A stretch of 46,560 nucleotides of DNA, from contig NZ_LBDA02000010.1 in assembly GCF_000980885.2 (NCBI RefSeq), forward strand, positions 1-46,560. Direction: 5' to 3'. The translations under genes were made by a program, and so were the position numbers. The notes under the pieces were generated by a model, which was given only the letters and a program-made list of their open reading frames with translations, did no database searches and was not told where the DNA came from. The stretch comes from Streptomyces malaysiense. Its GTDB lineage: Bacteria > Actinomycetota > Actinomycetes > Streptomycetales > Streptomycetaceae. Every line of letters begins with the position of its first letter. The stretch's first letter is position 1. Below, piece after piece: positions 1 through 8,453 of the stretch.

Positions 1-64
1 CCCCACCCCCACCCACGGGACCCACCGCACCCTCGCCCACACCGAACCCCCCACCGGCCCCCGC

Positions 65-1252
65 ATGGCCAAGGGCGAACCCCCGAGGCCCCCCAAGGAA
101 CCCGGCGGCGGCATCCTCATGGGACGGCCCTTCGGGGTGCCCGTGTACGTCGCACCGAGCTGGTTCCTCGTCGCCGCCCTGATCACCTGGGTGTTCGGCG
201 GACAGCTCGACCGCGTACTGCCCGAACTGGGCGCCGCCCGGTACCTCGTCTCGCTGTTCTTCGCGGTCGCCTTCTACGCCTCCGTACTCGTCCACGAACT
301 CGCCCACACCGTCGCCGCGATCCGCTTCCGACTCCCCGTCCGCCGCATCCAGCTCCAGTTCTTCGGCGGCGTCTCCGAGATCGAGAAGGAAGCCGAGACA
401 CCCGGCCGGGAATTCGTCCTGGCCTTCGTCGGCCCGCTCCTCTCCCTCGTCCTCGCCGGACTCTTCTACCTCGCCATGAAGCCCGTGCAGCCCGGCACCG
501 TCCCCGGCGTCCTCCTCGCCGGCCTGATGGTCTCCAACCTCATCGTGGCCGCCTTCAACCTCCTCCCCGGCCTCCCCCTCGACGGCGGCCGGATGCTCCG
601 CGCCGTCGTCTGGAAGATCACCGGCAAACCCATGAGCGGCACCGTCGCCGCCGCCTGGGTCGGCCGCGCCCTCGCCGTCGCCGTCCTCGTCGGACTGCCC
701 CTGCTCAACTCCTCCGGCAGCCTCCGCGGCGGCACCGAGGACACCGGCGGCATGAACACCGTCACCGACGCCCTCCTCGCCGCCATCCTCGCCGCGATCA
801 TCTGGACCGGCGCCGGCAACAGCCTCCGCATGGCCAGGCTCCGCGAACACCTCCCCGAACTACGCGCCCGCACCCTCACCCGCCGCGCCGTCCCCGTCGA
901 GACCGGCACCCCTCTCTCCGAGGCCCTGCGCCGCGCCAACACCGCCGGCGCCCGCGCCCTCGTCGTCGTCGACGCCGACGGCCACCCCCTCTCCCTGGTC
1001 CGCGAGTCCGCCATCGTCGGCGTACCCGAGCACCGCCGCCCCTGGGTCCCCGTCAGCAGCCTCGCCCAGGACCTCACCGACGGCATGCGCGTCTCCGCCG
1101 AGCTGTCCGGCGAGGAACTCCTCGACGCCCTGCGCGCCACCCCCGCCACCGAATACCTCGTGATCGAGACCACCGGCGAGATCTACGGCGTCCTCTCCGC
1201 CGCCGACGTGGAACGCGCCTTCGTCAAGGCCATGGCCCGCCCCGGCCGGTGA
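65..1252 (+). CDS. Site-2 protease family (M50) membrane metalloprotease with C-terminal CBS region
   Basis: Polytopic membrane zinc protease of the S2P/SpoIVFB class. The zinc motif HELAH lies in the second hydrophobic segment (about residues 78-82). The second metal-ligand region, LPGLPLDGGRML, is in a later segment. After the membrane core, roughly the last 120 residues look like a CBS pair (LSEALRRANTAGARALVVV; EYLVIETTGEIYGVLSAADV), which in this family senses nucleotides or regulates access. The substrate is unknown; family members cleave anti-sigma factors or other membrane proteins. No ribosome binding site precedes the ATG at 65 and the frame stays open to the window edge, so the true start may lie upstream. 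A further in-frame ATG at 119 directly precedes the conserved part. Family call is firm, start uncertain. Confidence 0.85.
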   Translation: MAKGEPPRPPKEPGGGILMGRPFGVPVYVAPSWFLVAALITWVFGGQLDRVLPELGAARYLVSLFFAVAFYASVLVHELAHTVAAIRFRLPVRRIQLQFFGGVSEIEKEAETPGREFVLAFVGPLLSLVLAGLFYLAMKPVQPGTVPGVLLAGLMVSNLIVAAFNLLPGLPLDGGRMLRAVVWKITGKPMSGTVAAAWVGRALAVAVLVGLPLLNSSGSLRGGTEDTGGMNTVTDALLAAILAAIIWTGAGNSLRMARLREHLPELRARTLTRRAVPVETGTPLSEALRRANTAGARALVVVDADGHPLSLVRESAIVGVPEHRRPWVPVSSLAQDLTDGMRVSAELSGEELLDALRATPATEYLVIETTGEIYGVLSAADVERAFVKAMARPGR

Positions 1253-1311
1253 CCGGCGGCCCACCCCGCTCCCGGCCCCCTCCACCGGTCAAGCACCCCG
1301 CGGGAACCCGG

Positions 1312-1317
1312 TAGTCT
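1312..1317 (+). promoter_or_regulatory. -10 box (TAGTCT) of a probable leaderless trmI promoter
   Basis: TAGTCT ends 6 nt before the trmI ATG at 1324, so transcription should begin at or next to the A of the start codon. No Shine-Dalgarno sequence lies between them. The -35 region (around 1288-1293, GTCAAG) is a poor match. Leaderless transcripts are common in Streptomyces, but the start site is inferred, not observed. Confidence 0.45.
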
Positions 1318-1323
1318 GGTCAC

Positions 1324-2226
1324 ATGTCCGAACCGACCGGTGCCGCCCGCAGGCGCGGGCCCTTCAAGGTCGGGGACCAGGTACAGCTGACCGACCCCAA
1401 GGGCCGCCACTACACGTTCACGCTCGAAGCCGGAAAGAACTTCCACACCCACAAGGGTTCCTTCCCGCACGACGAACTGATCGGTGCTCCCGAGGGCAGC
1501 GTTGTCCGCACCACCGGCAACGTGGCCTACCTCGCGCTGCGCCCCCTGCTCCCCGACTACGTCCTGTCCATGCCCCGCGGGGCAGCCGTCGTCTACCCGA
1601 AGGACGCGGGGCAGATCCTCGCCTTCGCCGACATCTTCCCCGGCGCCCGCGTCGTGGAGGCCGGCGTCGGCTCCGGCTCCCTCAGCAGCTTCCTGCTGCG
1701 AGCCATCGGCGACCAGGGCATGCTGCACTCCTACGAGCGCCGCGACGACTTCGCCGACATCGCCCGGCAGAACGTCGAACGCTACTTCGGCGGCCCCCAC
1801 CCCGCCTGGCAGCTCACCGTCGGCGACCTCCAGGACAACCTGTCCGACACCGACGTCGACCGCGTCATCCTCGACATGCTCGCCCCCTGGGAGTGCCTGG
1901 AAGCCGTCTCCAAGGCACTCGTTCCCGGCGGCATCCTGTGCTGCTACGTGGCCACCACCACCCAGCTCGCACGCACCGTGGAATCCATCCGCGAGATCGG
2001 CTGCTTCAACGAGCCGACCGCCTGGGAGACCATGATCCGCAACTGGCACATCGAGGGCCTCGCCGTCCGCCCCGACCACCGCATGATCGGCCACACCGGC
2101 TTCCTGCTCACCGCCCGCCGTCTCGCCGACGGCGTCGAGCCCCCCATGCGCCGCCGCCGCCCCGCCAAGGGCGCCTACGGCGAGGACTACGCGGGACCCA
2201 ACGCCGACGGCGGCAGCGCCCGCTGA
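1324..2226 (+). CDS. trmI: tRNA (adenine-58-N1)-methyltransferase TrmI
   Basis: S-adenosylmethionine-dependent enzyme that makes m1A58 in the T-loop of tRNA and works as a homotetramer in the cytoplasm. The 300-residue length is typical. An N-terminal small beta domain (GDQVQLTDPKGRHYTFTLEAG) is followed by a Rossmann methyltransferase fold. The SAM motif is VVEAGVGSGSLSSFLL near residues 110-125, and the catalytic-region motif is DRVILDMLAPWECL. In many actinobacteria this gene lies next to the proteasome ATPase gene, as here (arc begins 1.7 kb downstream). It probably has its own leaderless promoter and ends at a strong hairpin. Identification is secure. Confidence 0.93.
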   Translation: MSEPTGAARRRGPFKVGDQVQLTDPKGRHYTFTLEAGKNFHTHKGSFPHDELIGAPEGSVVRTTGNVAYLALRPLLPDYVLSMPRGAAVVYPKDAGQILAFADIFPGARVVEAGVGSGSLSSFLLRAIGDQGMLHSYERRDDFADIARQNVERYFGGPHPAWQLTVGDLQDNLSDTDVDRVILDMLAPWECLEAVSKALVPGGILCCYVATTTQLARTVESIREIGCFNEPTAWETMIRNWHIEGLAVRPDHRMIGHTGFLLTARRLADGVEPPMRRRRPAKGAYGEDYAGPNADGGSAR

Positions 2227-2251
2227 AGCACCCGCACCCGGCACAACATCA

Positions 2252-2303
2252 GGGCGCCGCGGCCCAGTTCCCCGACCGACCCGGGAACTCGGCCGCGGCG
2301 CCC
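2252..2303 (+). terminator. Strong hairpin downstream of trmI
   Basis: Positions 2252-2264 (GGGCGCCGCGGCC) pair perfectly with 2291-2303. After one C/C mismatch the stem continues AGTTCCC (2266-2272) with GGGAACT (2283-2289), giving about 20 base pairs and a 10-nt loop. There is no T-run, as is usual for Streptomyces terminators. Confidence 0.7.
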
Positions 2304-2463
2304 ACTCGTTGACAGGTCACCACGCTCCCGGAACAACGGCGGACCGCCCCCTCCGCGGGCCCGCCACCACCGGGAATCCCGACCCCGCCGTTCCCACGCC
2401 CTGTGACGTGTGGCACCATGCAGGCCACACCCCCCGGCACAGCCCTCACAGGAGACACTCCTC

Positions 2464-3048
2464 GTGCTGCAATCCGCCGTTCCGGAGCTCGCCCACACCC
2501 ACACCCGCCCCATCCACTGGCTCGCCACCGCCACGGCCGTCGCCGGCGTAGTGGCCCTCTCCTCCCTCGTCCACCCCGGATCGGCCACCGCCGCCCAGCC
2601 CATCACCGGCACCAAAGCGGCCCCCGCCCCCGCCACACCCGTCGCACCCCCCGGCACCACCGGCGTCACCTTCCCGCTCGACTGCGGACCCGAGAAGGCC
2701 ATCGTCGTCAAAAAGGCCACCGGCGACCTCGACGGCGACGGCCGGCCCGAAACCGCCGCCGTCGTCCACTGCGACAGCGCCATGGGCACCCCACCCGACG
2801 GCGTCTACATCCTCACCCGCGCCGCCGACGGCCACACCCCCCGCGTCGTCGCCACCCTCGTCGACCCCAAGGACCGGCTCACCGTCACCGACCTCGCGAT
2901 ACACACCGGCACCGTCGGCGCCACCCTGCTCGGCTACTCCTCCGACGCCGTACCCCGCTGCTGCCCGGACACGAAAACCCCGGCCGCATGGCACTGGAAC
3001 GGCAAAACCTTCCTGCGCACCACCCCGGCCGGGGCCCACAGCGTCTGA
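2464..3048 (+). CDS. Small secreted protein of unknown function with a DxDGDG-type motif
   Basis: About 194 residues. The GTG at 2464 is chosen because AGGAG sits 9 nt upstream; an ATG at 2410 in the same frame has no such site. The N-terminus has a signal peptide: polar start, hydrophobic run LATATAVAGVVALSSLV, then an Ala-rich cleavage region GSATAAQP. A Pro/Ala-rich linker follows. The mature domain carries TGDLDGDGRPETAAVVHC, a calcium-binding-loop pattern (DxDxDG) like FG-GAP/VCBS repeats, and several cysteines including a CC pair near the C-terminus that may form disulfides outside the cell. I do not recognise the family. It converges with the ferredoxin gene. Confidence 0.65.
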   Translation: MLQSAVPELAHTHTRPIHWLATATAVAGVVALSSLVHPGSATAAQPITGTKAAPAPATPVAPPGTTGVTFPLDCGPEKAIVVKKATGDLDGDGRPETAAVVHCDSAMGTPPDGVYILTRAADGHTPRVVATLVDPKDRLTVTDLAIHTGTVGATLLGYSSDAVPRCCPDTKTPAAWHWNGKTFLRTTPAGAHSV

Positions 3049-3058
3049 ACGACGCGAC

Positions 3059-3091
3059 GTCCGGAAAACGCGGCTCACTCCGCGTCCGGAC
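3059..3091. terminator. Bidirectional hairpin between secreted protein gene and ferredoxin gene
   Basis: GTCCGG (3059-3064) pairs with CCGGAC (3086-3091). Inside it ACGCGG (3068-3073) pairs with CCGCGT (3080-3085), with a three-A bulge and a 6-nt loop. It overlaps the last codons of the ferredoxin gene and sits between two converging genes. Confidence 0.5.
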
Positions 3092-3371
3092 CATAAACCT
3101 CCACCCTGTCCAAAACCCTGCGCACATGGATGCACTCACCAGGACACTCCCTGGCCGAATCCACCACATCCGTGAGCAACGGCAACGGCACCGGCGTCAC
3201 CGCCCCCGCCTCCTGGAGCAGCTCGTCGTCCGCGCCCTTCACATAGGCCAGACCGTCGATGTCCAGCTCGAACACCTCCGGGGCGTACTGGACACAGATC
3301 CCGTCGCCGGTACACAGGTCCTGGTCGATCCACACCTCCAGCGCCTCACCGGCCGGGGCCTCCTGCTGCAC
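3075..3371 (-). CDS. Ferredoxin, 3Fe-4S-like
   Basis: Small acidic electron carrier of about 98 residues, resembling the soluble Streptomyces ferredoxins that feed cytochrome P450s and other oxidoreductases. Cluster ligands visible: DLCTGDGICVQYAPEVFELD (Cys-x5-Cys, with Gly/Asp where the second Cys of a 4Fe motif would stand) and the distal Cys in ARECPGECIHV. This spacing fits a 3Fe-4S cluster. GTG at 3371 is preferred because AGGAGAGG lies 5 nt upstream of it. A GTG at 3377 and an ATG at 3389 are also in frame but have poor spacing to that site. Its partner is not encoded next to it; the only P450 in the window is cvnE, 23 kb away. Divergent from arc. Confidence 0.85.
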   Translation of the reverse strand: MQQEAPAGEALEVWIDQDLCTGDGICVQYAPEVFELDIDGLAYVKGADDELLQEAGAVTPVPLPLLTDVVDSARECPGECIHVRRVLDRVEVYGPDAE

Positions 3372-3896
3372 GGTCACCTCTCCTGACATCGGTACGCCGC
3401 ACCCCCGGCACGGCACACGCCGGCCGGGACCACACCAGCGGCAGTCGAACACGCCCGACCCTACCCCCGCCCCCGAACCCCCCCGCCTCCGGCCGCCCAC
3501 GGGTTTCCCTCCACATCGGCTCGGGTACGAGCGCTCGACCAGAGACAGGACGCATCAGACCCCGGACACACACTTCCAGCCACACCCACACTGACACCGC
3601 CCGCTCACACCGTCGCTCTACGTGATGACCGTACGAGCGCCCTGCGGCCTGCCCGAGAACCCGCCCAACCGGCCCGGAGCCGACAACTCCGGCCACCCCC
3701 GAAGGGTTTCGACCACGCCAACCAAGGAACAAGCCGCTTCCCCATCACGTTGAGTGGGTATCCCCTCCGTGCGAGGGAGTGCGCACCGGGTGACCGACGA
3801 CACACCTTGACAGTCATTGTGATCTAGGGGTTTCAATCGACACCCACCCAGGTAGGGTCTGGAAGCGTCCAGCTCCCCTTGGAGGAGGTGAGGACC
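3372..3896. other. 525-bp intergenic region between ferredoxin (-) and arc (+)
   Basis: I find no gene with supporting codon use. Small frames here lack a ribosome binding site. The region holds a perfect 10-bp palindrome CGAGCGCTCG at 3528-3537, a possible operator, and a comparatively AT-richer stretch at about 3805-3860 carrying promoter-like boxes for arc. The left part must contain the ferredoxin promoter, which I cannot place confidently. Confidence 0.5.
3807..3858 (+). promoter_or_regulatory. Candidate arc promoter region
   Basis: Contains a perfect TTGACA at 3807-3812 and, separately, TAGGGT at 3853-3858, a common Streptomyces -10. The two are 40 nt apart, so they are not one promoter. 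TTCAAT at 3832-3837 is the only -10-like sequence near the TTGACA (19-nt spacer). The exact start site is unresolved. Confidence 0.3.
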
Positions 3897-5663
3897 GTGG
3901 CAGCCCACGACGACGACATGAACCGCGGCATCCGCCCGGGACGCGGGTCCGACGACCCGGCCGGGCAGATCGCCTACCTTGAGCAGGAGATCGCCGTCCT
4001 GCGACGCAAGCTCGCCGACTCTCCGCGACACACGAGGATTCTCGAAGAGCGGATCGTCGAGCTGCAGACGAACCTGGCCGGCGTGTCCGCCCAGAACGAA
4101 CGACTGGCCAACACCCTCCGCGAGGCCCGCGACCAGATCGTGGCCCTCAAGGAAGAAGTCGACCGGCTCGCCCAGCCACCGGCCGGCTTCGGAGTCTTCC
4201 TGCAAGCCAACGAGGACGGCACCGCCGACATCTTCACCGGCGGCCGCAAGCTCCGCGTGAACGTCAGCCCCAGCGTCGACCTCGACGACATGCGGCGCGG
4301 CCAGGAAGTCATGCTCAACGAAGCGCTCAACGTGGTCGAGGCCATGGAATTCGAGCGCGTCGGCGACATCGTCACCCTCAAGGAGATCCTCGAGGACGGC
4401 GAACGCGCCCTCGTCCTCGGACACACCGACGAAGAACGAGTGGTCCGCCTCGCCGAACCCCTCCTCGACGTCACCATCCGGCCCGGCGACGCCCTCCTGC
4501 TCGAGCCCCGCTCCGGATACGTCTACGAGGTCGTCCCCAAGAGCGAGGTCGAAGAACTCGTCCTCGAAGAAGTCCCCGACATCGGGTACGAAGCCATCGG
4601 CGGCCTCGGCAACCAGATCGAAGCCATCCGCGACGCCGTCGAACTTCCCTACCTCTACCCCGACCTCTTCAAGGAGCACGAGCTGCGCCCGCCCAAGGGC
4701 GTCCTGCTCTACGGCCCCCCCGGCTGCGGCAAGACACTCATCGCCAAGGCCGTCGCCAACTCCCTCGCCAAGAAGGTCGCCGAAGTCACCGGCCAGGCCG
4801 CCGGCAAGAGCTTCTTCCTCAACATCAAGGGCCCCGAACTCCTCAACAAGTACGTCGGCGAAACCGAACGCCAGATCCGCCTCGTCTTCCAGCGAGCCCG
4901 CGAGAAGGCCAGCGAGGGAACCCCCGTCATCGTCTTCTTCGACGAGATGGAATCCCTCTTCCGTACCCGCGGCTCCGGCGTCAGCTCCGACGTCGAGAAC
5001 ACCATCGTCCCCCAGCTCCTCGCCGAGATCGACGGCGTCGAAGGCCTCCAGAACGTGGTCGTCATCGGCGCGTCCAACCGCGAGGACATGATCGACCCCG
5101 CCATCCTGCGCCCCGGCCGCCTCGACGTGAAGATCAAGATCGAGCGTCCCGACGCCGAGGCCGCCAAGGACATCTTCGGCAAGTACCTCACCGAGCGGCT
5201 CCCCCTCCACACGGACGACCTCGGCGAACACAGCGGCGACAAGAACGCCACGGTCCAGGCCATGATCCAGACCGCGGTCGAGCAGATGTACGCCGAATCC
5301 GAGGAAAACCGCTTCCTGGAAGTCACCTACGCCAACGGAGACAAGGAAGTCCTCTACTTCAAGGACTTCAACTCCGGCGCCATGATCGAGAACATCGTCG
5401 GCCGCGCCAAGAAAATGGCGATCAAGGACTTCCTCGACAAGAGCCAGAAGGGCCTCCGCGTCTCCCACCTCCTCCAGGCATGCGTGGACGAGTTCAAGGA
5501 GAACGAAGACCTGCCCAACACCACCAACCCCGACGACTGGGCCCGCATCTCCGGAAAGAAGGGCGAACGGATCGTCTACATCCGCACCCTCATCACCGGA
5601 AAGCAGGGCGCGGACACCGGACGCTCCATCGACACGGTGGCAAACACCGGTCAGTACCTGTAA
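3897..5663 (+). CDS. arc: Proteasome-associated ATPase ARC (Mpa homologue)
   Basis: Hexameric AAA+ unfoldase that recognises pupylated proteins and threads them into the 20S core. The 588-residue protein has an N-terminal coiled coil that binds Pup (about residues 20-75, [16 protein letters not shown] onward), tandem OB domains, then the AAA+ module. Walker A is GPPGCGKT at 273-280 and Walker B is VIVFFDEME with D349/E350. The C-terminus ends GQYL, the penultimate-Tyr tail that docks into proteasome alpha-ring pockets. GTG 3897 is chosen because GGAGGTGA precedes it at good distance. A TTG at 3879 is in frame but lies inside that site. A 15-bp hairpin follows immediately, so arc appears monocistronic. 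Confidence 0.96.
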   Translation: MAAHDDDMNRGIRPGRGSDDPAGQIAYLEQEIAVLRRKLADSPRHTRILEERIVELQTNLAGVSAQNERLANTLREARDQIVALKEEVDRLAQPPAGFGVFLQANEDGTADIFTGGRKLRVNVSPSVDLDDMRRGQEVMLNEALNVVEAMEFERVGDIVTLKEILEDGERALVLGHTDEERVVRLAEPLLDVTIRPGDALLLEPRSGYVYEVVPKSEVEELVLEEVPDIGYEAIGGLGNQIEAIRDAVELPYLYPDLFKEHELRPPKGVLLYGPPGCGKTLIAKAVANSLAKKVAEVTGQAAGKSFFLNIKGPELLNKYVGETERQIRLVFQRAREKASEGTPVIVFFDEMESLFRTRGSGVSSDVENTIVPQLLAEIDGVEGLQNVVVIGASNREDMIDPAILRPGRLDVKIKIERPDAEAAKDIFGKYLTERLPLHTDDLGEHSGDKNATVQAMIQTAVEQMYAESEENRFLEVTYANGDKEVLYFKDFNSGAMIENIVGRAKKMAIKDFLDKSQKGLRVSHLLQACVDEFKENEDLPNTTNPDDWARISGKKGERIVYIRTLITGKQGADTGRSIDTVANTGQYL

Positions 5664-5671
5664 AAGCGGGG

Positions 5672-5706
5672 CGGCTGCGGGTGCCCACGACGGGTACCCG
5701 CAGCCG
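5672..5706 (+). terminator. Hairpin terminator of arc
   Basis: CGGCTGCGGGT (5672-5682) pairs with ACCCGCAGCCG (5696-5706). Pairing continues inward through a G-T wobble and CCC/GGG to a 5-nt loop, giving about 15 bp. It starts 8 nt after the arc stop codon. Confidence 0.75.
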
Positions 5707-5895
5707 ACTGCTATTCCGGCCACGACCGGAGCAGGCAATGACGCAAATGATCTCCCCACCAGCGCAGAGGCGTTCTAGGCTCTTTCCTACCGCCGAGTCG
5801 CGCAGTGCGGGCACGGGCACCGCACACGCACCGGAGCGCCAGCGGTACGTGAGCGGCACCCATCACCGAGGGCGCCGCCGGGCAAGGAGGGCCGC

Positions 5896-7407
5896 ATGAC
5901 CGTACGGCGAGTAATGGGCATCGAGACGGAGTACGGCATCTCCGTCCCCGGCCACCCCAACGCCAATGCCATGCTCACCTCGTCCCAGATCGTCAACGCC
6001 TACGCGGCGGCGATGCACCGGGCCCGCCGGGCCCGCTGGGACTTCGAGGAGGAGAACCCGCTACGCGACGCGCGAGGCTTCGACCTCGCCCGGGAGGCCG
6101 CCGACGCCAGCCAGCTCACCGACGAGGACATCGGCCTCGCCAACGTGATCCTCACCAACGGCGCGCGACTCTACGTCGACCACGCCCACCCCGAATACAG
6201 CGCCCCCGAGGTCACCAACCCCCGCGACGCCGTCCTGTGGGACAAGGCCGGCGAACGCATCATGGCCGAGGCCGCCGAACGAGCCGCCCAGCTCCCCGGT
6301 GCCCAGCCCATCCACCTCTACAAGAACAACACCGACAACAAGGGCGCCTCCTACGGCACCCACGAGAACTACCTGATGCGGCGCGAGACCCCGTTCTCGG
6401 ACATCGTGCGCCACCTGACGCCCTTCTTCGTCTCCCGCCAGGTGTTCGCCGGCGCCGGCCGTGTCGGCATCGGCCAGGACGGCCACGAACACGGCTTCCA
6501 GCTCAGCCAGCGCGCCGACTACTTCGAGGTCGAGGTCGGCCTGGAGACCACCCTCAAGCGCCCCATCATCAACACCCGCGACGAGCCCCACGCGGACGCC
6601 GAGAAGTACCGCCGCCTGCACGTGATCATCGGCGACGCCAACCTCTCGGAGATCTCCACCTACCTCAAGCTCGGCACCACCTCCCTGGTCCTCGCCATGA
6701 TCGAGGACGGCTTCATCGCGGTCGACCTGGCCGTGGACCAGCCGGTCCGCACCCTCCACCAGGTCTCCCACGACCCCGGCCTCAAGCACCTGGTCACCCT
6801 CCGCAGCGGCCGCACACTCACCGCCGTACAGCTCCAGATGGAGTACTACGAGCTGGCCCGCAAATACGTCGAGGAACGCCACGGAGCCGACGCCGACGAC
6901 CAGACCAGGGACGTCCTGAGCCGCTGGGAGGACACCCTCACCCGGCTCGAGAACGACCCCATGAGCCTCGCCGGCGAACTGGACTGGGTCGCCAAGCGCG
7001 AACTCATGGAGGGCTACCGCCGCCGCGACGGCCTCGACTGGGACGCCGCCCGGCTCCACCTGGTCGACCTCCAGTACGCCGACGTACGGCCCGAGAAGGG
7101 CCTGTACAACCGCCTGGCGGCCCGCGGCCGCATGAAGCGGCTGCTGGACGAGTCCGAGGTCGACAGGGCGCGCAGCAAGCCTCCGGAGGACACCCGGGCG
7201 TACTTCCGCGGCCGCTGCCTGGAGCAGTACGCCGACGACGTCGCCGCGGCCAGCTGGGACTCGGTCATCTTCGACCTCCCCGGCAGGGACTCCCTCCAGC
7301 GCGTCCCAACCCTGGAACCGCTACGCGGAACGCGAAATCACGTCAAGGAGCTGCTGGACCGCTGCCGCACCGCGGAAGACCTGGTCAGGGTGCTGTCGGG
7401 CGGGTGA
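5896..7407 (+). CDS. dop: Depupylase/deamidase Dop
   Basis: Glutamine-synthetase-fold enzyme of the Pup pathway. It hydrolyses the isopeptide bond between Pup and target lysines and, where Pup ends in Gln, deamidates it to Glu. The 503-residue protein starts [15 protein letters not shown], with the ATP/Mg-binding Glu region at E10/E12. It keeps the family motifs [27 protein letters not shown] and [13 protein letters not shown]. It is told from PafA by the extra segment at about residues 37-80 (rich in R, D, E), the Dop loop, which PafA lacks. AAGGAGG lies 5 nt before the ATG. Since this genome's Pup already ends in Glu, depupylation is probably the main activity here. Confidence 0.95.
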   Translation: MTVRRVMGIETEYGISVPGHPNANAMLTSSQIVNAYAAAMHRARRARWDFEEENPLRDARGFDLAREAADASQLTDEDIGLANVILTNGARLYVDHAHPEYSAPEVTNPRDAVLWDKAGERIMAEAAERAAQLPGAQPIHLYKNNTDNKGASYGTHENYLMRRETPFSDIVRHLTPFFVSRQVFAGAGRVGIGQDGHEHGFQLSQRADYFEVEVGLETTLKRPIINTRDEPHADAEKYRRLHVIIGDANLSEISTYLKLGTTSLVLAMIEDGFIAVDLAVDQPVRTLHQVSHDPGLKHLVTLRSGRTLTAVQLQMEYYELARKYVEERHGADADDQTRDVLSRWEDTLTRLENDPMSLAGELDWVAKRELMEGYRRRDGLDWDAARLHLVDLQYADVRPEKGLYNRLAARGRMKRLLDESEVDRARSKPPEDTRAYFRGRCLEQYADDVAAASWDSVIFDLPGRDSLQRVPTLEPLRGTRNHVKELLDRCRTAEDLVRVLSGG

Positions 7408-7511
7408 GCGGGGCAGGGGGGTACTCGGTGCGGTCCGTGGCGGCGGGTGGGAATCCCGCCGCCCGGGAATCATCGAGATGGCCCCCGTACGTTGCACGAA
7501 CTGCGGGGCCG

Positions 7512-7534
7512 ATGTCGGACCCGGCTTGTAGGGT
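7512..7534 (+). promoter_or_regulatory. Candidate pup promoter with RecA-NDp/PafBC-like spacing
   Basis: ATGTCGGAC (7512-7520), exactly 8 nt, then TAGGGT (7529-7534). The RecA-independent damage promoter consensus known in actinobacteria is TTGTCRGTG-N8-TANNNT. This site keeps TGTCGG, the N8 spacing and the -10, but differs at the first and the last two bases of the upstream box. Predicted start near 7541, giving a leader of about 38 nt before pup. Confidence 0.5.
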
Positions 7535-7578
7535 CTGATCATCACCGATCGGCAGGCTAACTGAGCGGGGTGAGGGTT

Positions 7579-7797
7579 ATGGCGACCAAGGACACCGGCG
7601 GCGGCCAGCAGAAGGCCACACGGTCCACCGAAGAGGTCGAGGAGCAGGCGCAGGACGCCCAGTCCTCCGAGGACCTCAAGGAGCGACAGGAGAAGCTGTC
7701 GGACGACGTGGACTCCGTCCTGGACGAAATCGATGACGTACTGGAGGAGAACGCCGAGGACTTTGTGAGGTCCTTCGTGCAAAAAGGTGGAGAATAA
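7579..7797 (+). CDS. pup: Prokaryotic ubiquitin-like protein Pup
   Basis: Intrinsically disordered 72-residue modifier that PafA joins through its C-terminal Glu to target lysines, marking them for ARC-proteasome degradation. The sequence is highly acidic, with the helix-forming ARC-binding region ERQEKLSDDVDSVLDEIDDV and the conserved tail FVRSFVQKGGE. The last residue is Glu rather than Gln, so no deamidation is needed before ligation. ATG 7579 is used because family proteins begin MATKDTGGG; an in-frame GTG at 7570 would add three residues. GGTGAGG lies just upstream. It is followed closely by the nuclease-like gene and prcBA, probably as one operon. Confidence 0.97.
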   Translation: MATKDTGGGQQKATRSTEEVEEQAQDAQSSEDLKERQEKLSDDVDSVLDEIDDVLEENAEDFVRSFVQKGGE

Positions 7798-7850
7798 AGG
7801 CTTATCGGCTACTTCGCCTTCGAAGTGAAAATGCCAGGGGGAGCGGGTGG

Positions 7851-8453
7851 GTGAGGAGCCGGACGCCAAGGAACGCGGGAGGTGCGGGCGGGATCCTGCC
7901 TCGCGCGGCCTTCGCGCGGGACAGGAACCGGCGTGACGGTCTTCAGCCGTACTGCCGGGAGTGCGTGGCGGAGTACGGCGCCGCGCACTACCGGCGCCGC
8001 CGGGAGGCCATGGGCAAGACCGTCCGGCAAAAAGCGGCGGTCCCGTCCGGGCACAAACGCTGCCCGCAGTGCCAGGAGGTGAAGCCCCATGCGGAGTGGG
8101 AGCGGAACAGGTCCTCGTCCGACGGTTGGGCGAGCTACTGCCGCACCTGTCGCGCCGGGCGGAACCGAACCAGCTACCTCAAGCGCAAGTACGGTCTCAC
8201 CGAAGCCGAGCGCGACGCGATGGTCGCCTCGCAGCGGGGGTTGTGCGTGATCTGCCTGAAGGCTCCGGCCGCGCATGTGGATCACTGTCACAAGACGGGT
8301 AAGGTCCGTGGCGTACTGTGCTTCAACTGCAATTCGGCCATCGGCAAGTTGGGAGACGATCCCGACGCCGTACGCCGGGCCGCCGCCTATCTGGAAGGAA
8401 ACTCGTGGAAGCCAATACTCGTGGCACCGGGCGTCTACCAGCTGCCTTCCTGA
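7851..8453 (+). CDS. HNH/recombination endonuclease VII-like protein, N-terminal zinc ribbon probably frame-broken
   Basis: Likely nuclease or nucleic-acid binding protein of the phage T4 endonuclease VII type. The C-terminal domain has the zinc/His-Me core: [20 protein letters not shown] followed by [12 protein letters not shown]. Upstream are two zinc-ribbon-like repeats. The second is intact (CPQCQEVK...YCRTC). The first is complete only at its end (GLQPYCREC). Its missing N-terminal half lies one frame away: a GTG start at 7847 reads [15 protein letters not shown] and would join [10 protein letters not shown] if one G of the run 7890-7892 were absent. Even then the first Cys of the pair is Arg (CGC at 7874). 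The gene as read therefore starts at GTG 7851 with an unrelated N-terminus, or is frameshifted. Its 3' end overlaps prcB by 49 nt. Its role in a proteasome operon is unknown. Confidence 0.75.
   Translation: MRSRTPRNAGGAGGILPRAAFARDRNRRDGLQPYCRECVAEYGAAHYRRRREAMGKTVRQKAAVPSGHKRCPQCQEVKPHAEWERNRSSSDGWASYCRTCRAGRNRTSYLKRKYGLTEAERDAMVASQRGLCVICLKAPAAHVDHCHKTGKVRGVLCFNCNSAIGKLGDDPDAVRRAAAYLEGNSWKPILVAPGVYQLPS

Noticed and set aside
3618..5759. A 713-codon minus-strand frame opposite arc
   Set aside because: Acidic/Val/Gly-rich antisense shadow of the arc reading frame.
7851..8453. Homing endonuclease or intein explanation for the HNH gene
   Set aside because: It is a separate gene, not inserted in a host protein or intron; no splice motifs are seen.
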